Assembly (NCBI GenBank): GCA_937625935.1
Contig: OW569349.1
Span: 310,001 to 374,000 of the forward strand
DNA: 64,000 nucleotides
Direction of reading: 5' to 3'
Source of the DNA: Tetramitus jugosus
Lineage: Eukaryota > Heterolobosea > Eutetramitea > Acrasida > Vahlkampfiidae
The notes under the pieces were generated by a model. The model was not told the origin of the DNA and did no database searches. It saw nothing but the letters and a program-made list of their open reading frames with translations. Of the stretch, positions 19,575-29,137 are shown one piece after another. Every line of letters starts with the position of its first letter. Position 1 is the first letter of the stretch. The position numbers and the translations under genes were made by a program.

Positions 19575-20087
19575 TGTTCGTTTGTGCGTTTCTTGTGTGT
19601 GTTTTTTTTGTAAGGAAGATTTTTGCGAGCCTTCCAATCGGTGAAAATTCTGTTTCTCCTCCAGAAGATACTTTATTATTCCGCCCAAAATGGAGCTTAC
19701 AAAACAGACTGGTTTGTGATCTACACAGCCAGCACATGTTCTATTTCTGAACGAGGAAGAAGATCGACTTCATGGTTTCTCCAGCATACAGAGTACATTT
19801 CGTTAGACCAAAGATTTAAAGGTGATTGTCTCTTCCTTACAATTTCTTTCTGCACGCTCAAAAAACATCAGCACAATTACCACAAGAGAACTCTCACCAG
19901 AGAACAATTGGTGGAACTTGATCCAACAACAAAAAAAGCCGTCCTCAAAAGTTTTTTCCACCAAAAAAAAGATTATTCAACAACACACTCACATATCAAT
20001 CAGCGTTTTTTTGTTTTCAATTGTTGTTCACAACGCCAGTCACTCGACACACTTAACAAGTTTATAGCAAGCAAAACAAAGAAAAAC

Positions 20088-23000
20088 ATGGCTCAAAGAG
20101 ACCAACCAATGCCTGGTGATAATGTCGTTGGTGATGACGAGCATCTTCACAGCAACAACAACAATAATGATGAGGCAATTATTCAACAACATCCACAATC
20201 TCTGCAGAATACTACATTTGATAACCAAATGGACAATGATGACGAGGCATTGTATGATAACGATGATCAATTGCCTATTCGAACTGTTCAACCAGCACAG
20301 CAACCTCAGTACTATCACAATGACAATCCATCATTGTCTGAAGGTGACGACGACGATGATGACGATGATGATGAAGACTCGTATTATCCAGCTCAATACA
20401 ATCAACAGAGACAGCAACAATACAATGTTCAGAATACGAACAGAACCAATCAACAAGCAATGGCACAGTTGCAAGAACAGCAGAAGCAGAGAGAAGAAGA
20501 GGAAGAAGCCAGAAAATATTATGGTAGGTTTGCAATCCTTTTTTAGACATTGTCTGATAACGAACAGTAGAACAACGCCAACTCACTCTGTCCATCTTTT
20601 TTTGTTGTGTTTCTGATTCAATTTTTTTTTTCGCATATCAAAGAACCTATCGAGGAGGATAATGGTGAAGATTGCGTCTATTTCGTAAAGACCATGGATG
20701 AAAACACGGAGAAACTGAGATGGCGTGTTAGAAATTTGAGTCACATCAAACAAAAGCTCTACAGTCCAGAATTTGAGGCCTGTGGTGGTAGATGGAGAAT
20801 TCTCTTGTTCCCCAATGGAAACAATGTCAATTCAGTGAGCATTTATTTGGATGTGGCTGATGCGAAAACAATGGAGAATGGATGGACACGTTATGCACGA
20901 TTCCAATTGTCTATGCTGAACCAATTTGATATTGCTAAGACTCATGGACAAGGTTAGTTTTTTTTCTATTGTTTTTGTGTATGTTGCAAGGAAGGAATTT
21001 TTACTGACAGGTCTGTCAAACCATTTTAATAGATGCTGAGAAGCGATTCAATGCACAGGAGACTGACTGGGGCTTCAGAGAGTTTGTTCCTCTGTCAAAG
21101 TTCAGAAATCCATCATTGGGATTTATTGTTGATGATTCATGCGTGATTGAAGCTGTTATCCACGTGTCTCATGACCCTTATCTCTCTAATCCTCACAATT
21201 ACAATTCAAAGAGAGAAACTGGATTTATTGGATTTAAGAATCAGGGTGCTACTTGCTACATGAATTCATTGTTGCAAACATTGTATCATATTGCTTATTT
21301 CAGAAAAGCTGTGTATCAAATGCCAACAGAGGAGGAGAAACCAGCTTCCTCTATTCCTTTGGCACTGCAGAGAGTCTTCCACAAATTACAATATGATTCT
21401 ATTGCAGTGGACACCAAGGAGTTGACTCGATCATTCGGATGGGACACTATCGATTCATTTTTGCAGCATGACGTGCAAGAGTTGGCCAGAGTTTTGATGG
21501 ATAACTTGGAGAAGAAGATGGAGAACACTCCATCCAAAGGTACCATGAAGGACCTGTTTGAAGGTGTCTGCAAAAACTATATCAAGTGTATCAATGTTGA
21601 GTATGAGTCATCTCGTAAGGAAACATATTTAGATCTTCAATTGAATGTCAAAGGATGCAAGGATGTAATGCAATCGTTTGAACAGTATATCGAAGTTGAA
21701 ACATTGGAGGGCGAGAATCAATACCAGGCTGAGGGTCATGGCCTCCAAGATGCAAAGAAGGGAAGCATTTTCTTGTCGTTCCCTCCAGTTTTGATGCTTC
21801 ATCTGAAGAGATTCGAGTATGACATTCAACGTGATGTAATGTACAAGATTAATGATCGATATGAGTTCCCATTGGAAATGGATCTCACGAGGTTTTTAGA
21901 TCCTAGCAGCGATAGTATTCACGAGGATAACACATACTGTTTGTTCAGTATTCTTGTTCATAGTGGTGATGTAAGCGGAGGTCATTATTATGCCTACATT
22001 AAGCCATATCACGACACTGACAATTGGTTCAAGTTTGATGACGAGAAGGTTTATGGTGTAAGAAAGCACGACGCTATCGATGAGTCATTCGGAGGTGGAG
22101 AAGAGAAGAAGACAAAGTACTTTTGGCTCAACTCCTCCGGCAACAGTATTTACAAGAGATTTACTAATGCTTATATGTTAGTCTACATCCATAAGTCGAG
22201 AATACATGAGATTTTGAAAAGAGTTGAGCTTCAGGATGTACCACCTCATTTGACCACTCGTTTTGAAGAAGAGAAGGAACAAAAAGAAAAGGACAAGCGT
22301 GACAAAGCAGAAGCATGGAAGTTCTGTAGTGTTAAAATTTCAACTGACGAAGATTTGCGTAACTACCAAGGAGTGGATTTGTTGAAGTTAAGTTCATTGG
22401 AGTCCATAAGAATTCTTAAAGATGCACCTGTTTCAGAATTGAAGAAGATTGTACAAGAAAAGTACGGCGTTGTTCCAGAGAAACAAAGATTTTGGAGATG
22501 GGAGAGAAGACAAAACAAAACAAACAGACCTGATCATCCGTTTGATCTGACACGCGAGCACCAAATTCCAGTCGAAAAATTGTTTACTCATAATTCTTCT
22601 GAAGTTGTCTTGCATCTCGAAGTATCAAAAGCACCAGAAGATGAGCCTTCATTCAAGCAAATCACCAAAAGGGATCTGCTTCTCTTTGTCAAATTCTATG
22701 ATCCAGAGGCTCGCAAAATTTCTTATGTCGGATCCATGATATTCCAAAAAGAAATGACTGTGCCTGATGTCATGAAAGATATGAAACAGTTAGCAGGACT
22801 GCCTGAAGATGAATCTATCGTCCTTTACGAAGAAATCAGACCTGATATGATCGAACCTATTCCTGACGATTCCACTCTGAAGAAGGCAGAGTTAATACAC
22901 GGTGATATTGTGATTATCCAGAAACAATTAACTCCTGCTGATGAAGGCAAGTACGAATATCCAACACCAGTAGCCTACTTTGAATACTTGAACCAGCGTG

Positions 23001-23935
23001 TCGATATTGAAGTGAGCAAGTTGGAAGAGCCAGATAAGGTTCAATTTAATGTAGAACTGCTCAAAACATATTCGTTCGAGAAAGTGGCGACTGAATTGGC
23101 CAAGCACTTGAATACTGAACCCCAATTCATTCGCTTAACCGGTAATAATCCATATGGAAGCCATCCAGTTCGTCCATCTCCTTTCAGAAGCACTGAGGTG
23201 AGAACTTTGAAGGATATGCTTGTTTCTCAACAACAAATAACATCCAAGCTGTATTATGAGATTCTGGATGTTCCTCTGACCGAAGTTGAAAACAAGAAGG
23301 AAGTCTTTGTATCATGGTTCAATAACAAGGTGGAAATTGTGGAACGATTCAAGATTTTGCTTCCAAAAGACTCCACAGTTTCTGACTTAAAGAAAGCACT
23401 TGTCGATAAGATTGGTGACAGAACTGATTACCCGATCGAGCAGTTGTCATCCATCCGTATCTCTACTGTTCACAATAACAAATACAGTCGAATCTGGCCT
23501 GATCAGGAACCGATTGACAAAATGAATTCGATTATGACACCAGAGCTCAGAGCTGAGTTGGTAGATCCGATGGAATTGACAGCTTCTCACATTGTGCAAG
23601 TGCAACACTTTTGTAAGGATGGTATGGGAATTCGTACATTTGGTCATCCATTCCTGTTGGTCATCAACGAGGAGGAAACTGTTGGCCAGGTTAAGAGTCG
23701 CATCCAAGCCAAATTACAAATCAAGGACGAAGATTACAAAAAGTACAAATTTGCTCCTTTGAGTGGAATTCATCAACACTCTCACTTGGTTGACGATGAT
23801 GTAAAGTTTGTGGAGGCACTGCAGAACAAGCAAACGATTCAAGGAATGGAAACAACACTTGGTCTCGAGCACAAGGATCCAACACCGCGCAACCATTCAC
23901 GATATTATGACAAGGCAATTGTCATCAAGAACTAA
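20088..23935 (+). CDS. USP7: Ubiquitin-specific protease 7 (USP7/HAUSP) homologue
   Basis: Three exons (20088..20523, 20644..20952, 21033..23935) with introns of 120 and 80 bases; about 1215 residues, close to animal USP7. Order: an acidic, Gln/Asn-rich N-terminus; a MATH domain at about 150-290 (GWTRYARFQLSML...DWGFREFVPLSKF); and a USP catalytic domain with Cys at about 323 (NQGATCYMNSLLQTLY), the DNWFKFDD loop and catalytic His in GGHYYAYI. A long C-terminus of tandem ubiquitin-like folds follows (for example KQRFWRWERRQNKTNRP). It removes ubiquitin from proteins. Splice junctions are phase-consistent, which supports the model. The N-terminal acidic stretch has a GAC/GAT run. Confidence 0.95.
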
Positions 23936-24158
23936 ACACTCTTTGTAATTTTGATTGTAAAGAAAAACTATCCATACAACCAAGAACCACAACAACCTCT
24001 TCAAGACAAATCCTTGCTCTACTCAAATTTCAAAAAAGTTTTTGAAGCAAAGTTCCCGCCTTTTTTTCGAATCATGAAGAATGAGGTTCTCTGTTGATTG
24101 AAGCGACCACCAAAAAAAAAACCAAAACACAACACACACCAACAACAACAATAAAAAC

Positions 24159-24689
24159 ATGTCTGAAGAAACTGCCACCGTCACCACCACTACCCCAATC
24201 GAAAACGAAGCAACTACCATCACCACCAGTGAAGAAAATGTTGAAGAAGAGTGCAATGCTACTTTTACTCCACTTGTTGATTTGAACCAATTGCCAGAGG
24301 TTGAAGTCAAGTCTCACGAAGAAAACGAGAATGTTCTTGGCAAATTCAAGACCAAGATGTTCAGATATGACAATGACTCCAAGGAATGGAAGGAACGTGG
24401 TTTTGGTGACCTAAAGTTCCTCCAAAGCAAGGAAGACAGCACCAAGATTAGAGTTTTGATGAGAAGAGACAAGACTTTGAAGATTTGTGCTAACCATTAC
24501 ATTCTACCAGAGATGGAATTGAAGGAAAATGTGGGAAGCGACAGATCATGGGTGTACACCACTCCTGCTGACTTTTCTGAAGAGGAGACAAAGTCTGAAT
24601 TGTTGGCCATTCGTTTCCAAACTGCTGATGTCGCAAAGCAATTCAAGGAAAAGTTTGAGGAAGCTCAAGCTCTTGTCGACAAGGAATAA
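24159..24689 (+). CDS. RANBP1: Ran-binding protein 1 (RanBP1)
   Basis: A single-exon protein of 176 residues. An acidic Thr-rich N-terminus of about 40 residues leads into one RanBD1 domain: VDLNQLPEVEVKSHEENENV, then FKTKMFRYDNDSKEWKERG, GDLKFLQ, RVLMRRDKTLKICANH and LLAIRFQTADVAKQFKEKFE. It binds Ran-GTP and with RanGAP promotes GTP hydrolysis in nucleocytoplasmic transport. The start at 24159 follows an ACAACAACAATAAAAAC leader. The size and single domain fit RanBP1 rather than the large nucleoporin RanBP2. Confidence 0.95.
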   Translation: MSEETATVTTTTPIENEATTITTSEENVEEECNATFTPLVDLNQLPEVEVKSHEENENVLGKFKTKMFRYDNDSKEWKERGFGDLKFLQSKEDSTKIRVLMRRDKTLKICANHYILPEMELKENVGSDRSWVYTTPADFSEEETKSELLAIRFQTADVAKQFKEKFEEAQALVDKE

Positions 24690-24948
24690 ATTTCAGCAAA
24701 TTTGTCATTTTTTTTTGAATCCTACTTTGTGCTTGTCGTTGTTGTTTGTATTCACTTGGTGCTGTTGATCGATGGAATGAGCAATTAGATAAGCTTGTGA
24801 TCGAGTGATGATCCGTGTGAAAATTTAATCGGACCAAATTTCAGAGACAGATCATGGAGGCGACTTTCACACAGAGCATTCCTATCCGATCTGCGTCCAC
24901 TGTTAACAAACAACAAAAGCCACCGAACCATAAAAACAAACAACAATC

Positions 24949-26313
24949 ATGATTCACATCAAAAATGCGACACTGATCAACGAGGGTCAACTGATCCCAT
25001 CCACTGATATTTTCATCAATTCCACAACAGGTAAAATTGACTCGATTACGAGCAGTAGCAACAACAATGACCACCACGCGAACGTCACAAGAACAATTGA
25101 TGCCACTGGAAAATACATCATGCCAGGTGTGATTGACACCCATGTTCATTTCCGCGAACCCGGTCTCACACAAAAAGCCGACATGCGAACAGAGTCCATG
25201 GCGGCTGTTTACGGCGGGACAACTACCGTGTTTGATATGCCCAACACGGTTCCTCAAGCTCTCGATCAGCAAACATTGCAAAACAAGTATGACTTGGCAG
25301 AGACCAAATGTCTTGCCAATTATTCATTCTATATGGGATTGTCTGATACGAATTTGGACAGTGAAGTGATGAAAACGGATGAAAAGGCTGTTTGTGCACT
25401 CAAGGTGTTCATGTGTCACTCTACAGGCAACATGAAAGTGGATGAGAACTTGTTGGATAGCTTGTTTTCAAAGTACAAGGGCATGATTTGCACTCATTGT
25501 GAAGATGAGTGCGTTGTCAATCAAAATGCACAAGTTGTCAAACAAAAGTACTCTGATCCAGCTCAAATTCCATGGAGTTGTCATGCAGAGATTCGGAGTG
25601 AGGAAGCATGTGTGAAGTCGACAGAATTGGCGATTCGGATGGCCAAGAAACACAATGCTAGATTGCACGTTGTTCATTTGACAAGTGCTGGTGAGTTGGA
25701 GTTGTTTGATGATGAGAATGTACCGCTCACTAACAAGAGAATTACTTGTGAAGTGGCACCTCATCATCTTTGGTTTGACAAGTCTGATTATGAAAAGTAT
25801 GGTAGCTTGATCAAGTGTAATCCATCCATCAAGGAAGCAAGACACAAGGGAGCTCTATTGGATGCCCTGTTGCATGACAAGATTGACATGATTGCTACGG
25901 ATCATGCACCTCATTTGCTGTCTGAGAAGAATGATAATTATTGGAATGCACCTTCAGGAATCCCTACCATTCAACATTCACTCTATATGATGCTTCAATT
26001 TTATAAGCAGGGAAAGATTAGTTTGGAAAAGCTCGTAGAGAAGATGTGTCACAGTCCTGCATTGTGCTTCCAAGTGAGCAAGAGAGGATTTGTTCGTGAG
26101 GGCTACTGGGCAGACTTGGTATTGTTGGATCTCGATGCAAAGACAACTGTAACCAAGGAGAGCATACTGTACAAGTGTGGTTGGTCACCATTTGAAGGAT
26201 ACACATTCGATTCCAACATTACTCACACATTTGTCAATGGACAAATAGCATGCGAGAATGGAGTTGTGAACGAGAATGTTCGCGGACAACGAGTCTTATT
26301 CGACAGATCATAA
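24949..26313 (+). CDS. Dihydroorotase (bacterial-type, class I amidohydrolase)
   Basis: A single-exon protein of 454 residues. It closes carbamoyl-aspartate to dihydroorotate, the third step of pyrimidine synthesis. Visible motifs: metal-binding DTHVHFREPGLTQKADMRTE, MPNTVPQ, ALKVFMCHSTGNM, THCEDE, HVVHLTSAGELELF, the final metal-ligand loop IATDHAPH, and NAPSGIPTIQHSL. The KVFM..STGNM and HAEIRSEEACVKSTE words resemble Bacteroidetes-type dihydroorotases more than the animal CAD domain, which hints at bacterial ancestry (inference). Hydantoinase or dihydropyrimidinase are alternatives, but the next gene is aspartate carbamoyltransferase in the same direction, 230 bases downstream. Confidence 0.9.
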   Translation: MIHIKNATLINEGQLIPSTDIFINSTTGKIDSITSSSNNNDHHANVTRTIDATGKYIMPGVIDTHVHFREPGLTQKADMRTESMAAVYGGTTTVFDMPNTVPQALDQQTLQNKYDLAETKCLANYSFYMGLSDTNLDSEVMKTDEKAVCALKVFMCHSTGNMKVDENLLDSLFSKYKGMICTHCEDECVVNQNAQVVKQKYSDPAQIPWSCHAEIRSEEACVKSTELAIRMAKKHNARLHVVHLTSAGELELFDDENVPLTNKRITCEVAPHHLWFDKSDYEKYGSLIKCNPSIKEARHKGALLDALLHDKIDMIATDHAPHLLSEKNDNYWNAPSGIPTIQHSLYMMLQFYKQGKISLEKLVEKMCHSPALCFQVSKRGFVREGYWADLVLLDLDAKTTVTKESILYKCGWSPFEGYTFDSNITHTFVNGQIACENGVVNENVRGQRVLFDRS

Positions 26314-26543
26314 ACAACACACAGCTCTTATGAAGAGCATGCATTTTGTTCATGTATTCCACAGCCATCCTGCTTGCCCCATTGGTTGTATTCCTCGTGA
26401 AATTTAATCCGTCCAACACCGATCTCCCCGACAAGAATCTGACCTGGCTTCTTTTCTAGAGAGCGACGAGTGAATATTCACACCGACCGACTCAACAACA
26501 ACCACCATAAAGAAACAAACAACAACAACAACAATACAGAAGA

Positions 26544-27527
26544 ATGACCAAGGGAGAATCAACAGAGCGATCCATCATCCGTCACATTTACACATCAGAC
26601 AACTACTCTAGAGAAGACATCATCTCCCTGTGTCAGCAAGCATCTCAATACAGAGAGACATGCTCCACAATGGACGGCAGAAAACGGATGCTCAAAGTAC
26701 TCAAGGGTCGTGTCATTTCTCTCCTCTTTTATGAACCATCGACACGTACTTGTTGTAGCTTCCACAGTGCTGCACTTCAATTGGGTGCTTCGGTCATTCC
26801 TGTTGATGTTGGTCATTCTAGTGTAGTCAAGGGAGAGACACTTCAGGACACATTGCGCACACTGGAGCAATACAGTGACGCCATTGTAATGAGGCATCCC
26901 GAGAGCGGAGTTTTTCAGAGAATGATTCCGTTTGTGAAAGTTCCACTCATTTCTGGAGGCGATGGAAGTGGAGAACATCCGACACAGGCGTTGCTCGACA
27001 TGTTTACCATTTATTCACACAGGAACAATGTGTTGGATGGGTTGACTGTGACGATGGTGGGTGATTTAAAGTATGGAAGAACAGTTCATTCACTGAGCAG
27101 ATTATTGAGCAGATTTAGCGGCATTACGATTCATTATGTCTCACCAGACGAGCTCAAGATGCCACAAGAGTGCATGCAATGGGTTCGTCAGCAATCAGAG
27201 ACGCGAGGAACAGGAGATTTACAACAATTTGAACACTCTGAGCTAAGTGCTGAGCTCATTGCCAAAACAGATGTGTTGTATGTGACACGAATGCAAAAGG
27301 AGCGTTTCTTGAATGTGGAGGACTTTGAGGCAGTCAAGGACACATTTGTCATCAATGCAAAAACATTGTCACATGCCAAGAAGGATATGATTGTCATGCA
27401 TCCATTGCCTCGAGTGAATGAACTGGCTGAAGAGATTGACAATGATGAGAGATGCGTGTATTTTGATCAGATGAAGTGTGGCGTGTATATGCGCATGGCT
27501 TTACTGGCCAATACACTTTCAGAATAA
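26544..27527 (+). CDS. Aspartate carbamoyltransferase catalytic subunit
   Basis: A single-exon protein of 327 residues, full length for the catalytic chain. It makes carbamoyl-aspartate from carbamoyl phosphate and aspartate, the step before dihydroorotase. Carbamoyl-phosphate motif FYEPSTRTCCSFHSAALQLG keeps Ser-Thr-Arg-Thr. Also visible: SVVKGETLQDTLRTL, MRHPESG, GDGSGEHPTQALLDMFT, MVGDLKYGRTVHSL, VTRMQKERF and MHPLPRVNEL. There is no fused dihydroorotase or carbamoyl-phosphate synthetase domain. The start follows a long CAACAACAACAACAATAC leader. No regulatory chain gene is seen nearby. The LINE at 27.6 kb begins about 65 bases after the stop. Confidence 0.95.
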   Translation: MTKGESTERSIIRHIYTSDNYSREDIISLCQQASQYRETCSTMDGRKRMLKVLKGRVISLLFYEPSTRTCCSFHSAALQLGASVIPVDVGHSSVVKGETLQDTLRTLEQYSDAIVMRHPESGVFQRMIPFVKVPLISGGDGSGEHPTQALLDMFTIYSHRNNVLDGLTVTMVGDLKYGRTVHSLSRLLSRFSGITIHYVSPDELKMPQECMQWVRQQSETRGTGDLQQFEHSELSAELIAKTDVLYVTRMQKERFLNVEDFEAVKDTFVINAKTLSHAKKDMIVMHPLPRVNELAEEIDNDERCVYFDQMKCGVYMRMALLANTLSE

Positions 27528-27593
27528 AATTTGATCCCAAAGGTGATCCACCTGCAGTGGCATCTGTTTCAAGACCCGTAGATGAGCGTTGGC

Positions 27594-29121
27594 TTTTTTT
27601 AACAATACAACCGATGGTTGCGAATGCCATCACTAATTTTTTGTTGCGAGCATCAGCAACCAACCATCTCCTTGGAGCTTGTGAAGAGCCTTTATCCTAG
27701 AGTACCTTGCGGGACCTACTCCTTTCAGCTTGAACTCTTCTTGGCCTCATCCAATTTGATGACCAATATTCCTCATCGAACGGTTGTGAGTTTTTCGTGA
27801 TTCCGTAGAGCGTCATTGTTATGTGTCTTCCTTGTGGGAGATGAATAGGCAATGGAGGGTGTGGACGCACCTCCTCTTCACCCTGTTCACGAATGATTTT
27901 GCTTTCTTTTCCGCCATGACCTTCTTCACACCTACCAAAAGAGCGTTGGCCCTGGTTATCTGTACATTATTTCCCAATGAGGCTCGTAGAGCCTCATTGC
28001 TTCTGTTTCTCCTTGGTTGACGTGAACAGTTGATGGAGGTCGTGAGACATCTCCGCTTCACACTGTTCACGAACGTTTTTGCTTTTTTTGCGGCTTGTGA
28101 CTTCGTCATCCCGTTGAGCACCAATCCATCTGTTACCTGCTCGTTGGCATCTACCTCGATGCCCATCATTCCTTGAAGGTATTCTTTGCTAGTTTTCCTT
28201 ATAGGTCTTCGCGACAACTTGCCTTCCATCAGTCGCAAGTTGTCAAACCATATGTCTATATAACTCTGTCGTGACACTCCTAACTCCACTAACTCGTCTC
28301 CTACTGTCATTGCAAGTAATCTTCGGCATTTCACTGCTCTGGGGCATCGAATCAGACAGTGAAGGACACTTTCAGCTTCAATCTGACACCACACACTTTT
28401 TGGACTTCCCAGATGTGTTGTAAAGGTAATGTACCACTTCTTCTGTGTGTAATGTGCCACTTCGGACCTGTACTTGGAATGTTGTTTTGATCCCTTCTTC
28501 AGGGATTCGTTGCGAGAGCCTCCACTACCATCTGGAGCACCACTGGTGAGGTCAGATGGCTCCGTAGTCCTAGCCAGTTGGTAGGACCTACGGAGAGCAC
28601 CTGACTTGATACTGGCCAACCTGGCCGGAATCTTGTTGGCAGCAGTGTCACCAACGGTGACACGTGCTGATCGCTTCTTGTGTTCGTTGAGTTGGGGACT
28701 CTGTAACTCACAGTCGGGGTTACTGAGATCCAACTCAACTGGATCTTCTTCGGTGGCTGTGCTTCTTGCACGGTCCACCATGATTGCTCGGGCAGCAATC
28801 TCTTTCTTGACTTTCTTGAACACCTCGGAGGTGTTCAATACTAGCTCGAGGATTGCTCTGTTACGAGCATCCTCATCATTGGTGTTGTTGGTTGGCTCTT
28901 GGGTGACCGTAGTTGGAGTGGCGGGATGGGACTCCGGCATGATCGACTCCCAGTCATCGGTCGTAGACGGAGTCGAAGGTTCGAATTCGGAGATTCGCTC
29001 CGGCGTCCTTGGAGACGGGGATGCGAGGGGAATCCGGTTGACGGAAGCCATATCTTTTAACACACTGACTTGGTGGCGCAGGTCGTCCACCACAGCCAGG
29101 AGCTCTTGAATACCAAGGGTG
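27594..29121 (-). mobile_element. Older LINE copy, internally rearranged, interrupted by a younger LINE
   Basis: Minus-strand non-LTR element. The plus strand begins with a T-run at 27594-27600 followed by ACAATACAACCGATGG, the 3'-terminal word shared with copies A and B. Sequence at about 27650-27685 (CATCAGCAACCAACCATCTC) matches copy A. Sequence at 28471-28570 matches copy B. The young LINE inserted at its 5' end (29122-29137 duplication), so the older copy's original 5' boundary probably lies in 32140-32166, next to tRNA-His. It lacks the reverse-transcriptase core. Confidence 0.75.
27819..29051 (-). CDS. LINE-derived ORF lacking the polymerase core (chimeric)
   Basis: An open frame of about 410 residues from the ATG at 29051; a longer frame starts only inside the poly(A) of the neighbouring LINE. 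The N-terminal half is Pro/Ser/Thr-rich (SPSPRTPERISEFEPSTPST) and of unknown origin. The C-terminal half carries a zinc-knuckle region (WCQIEAESVLHCLIRC), comparable with CSLCGKSPETIIHLLVEC in the intact LINE protein. Two copies of KKAK(T/S)FVN(S/R)VKRRC end it, comparable with EKRIKGVVDSTKRAC there. The reverse-transcriptase domain in between is absent, so this looks like an internal deletion that kept the frame open. It could encode a nucleic-acid-binding protein or be non-functional. Confidence 0.55.
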   Translation of the reverse strand: MASVNRIPLASPSPRTPERISEFEPSTPSTTDDWESIMPESHPATPTTVTQEPTNNTNDEDARNRAILELVLNTSEVFKKVKKEIAARAIMVDRARSTATEEDPVELDLSNPDCELQSPQLNEHKKRSARVTVGDTAANKIPARLASIKSGALRRSYQLARTTEPSDLTSGAPDGSGGSRNESLKKGSKQHSKYRSEVAHYTQKKWYITFTTHLGSPKSVWCQIEAESVLHCLIRCPRAVKCRRLLAMTVGDELVELGVSRQSYIDIWFDNLRLMEGKLSRRPIRKTSKEYLQGMMGIEVDANEQVTDGLVLNGMTKSQAAKKAKTFVNSVKRRCLTTSINCSRQPRRNRSNEALRASLGNNVQITRANALLVGVKKVMAEKKAKSFVNRVKRRCVHTLHCLFISHKEDT

Positions 29122-29137
29122 AGAGTATAAGCTTGGT
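29122..29137. repeat. Left target-site duplication of the young LINE
   Basis: AGAGTATAAGCTTGGT, identical to 32124-32139. It is directly followed by a T-run to 29155, the poly(A) tail of the minus-strand element. Confidence 0.93.

Noticed and set aside
28606-29109. 167-codon plus-strand frame
   Set aside because: It is antisense to the LINE-derived frame, which has the zinc-knuckle and repeat signatures.
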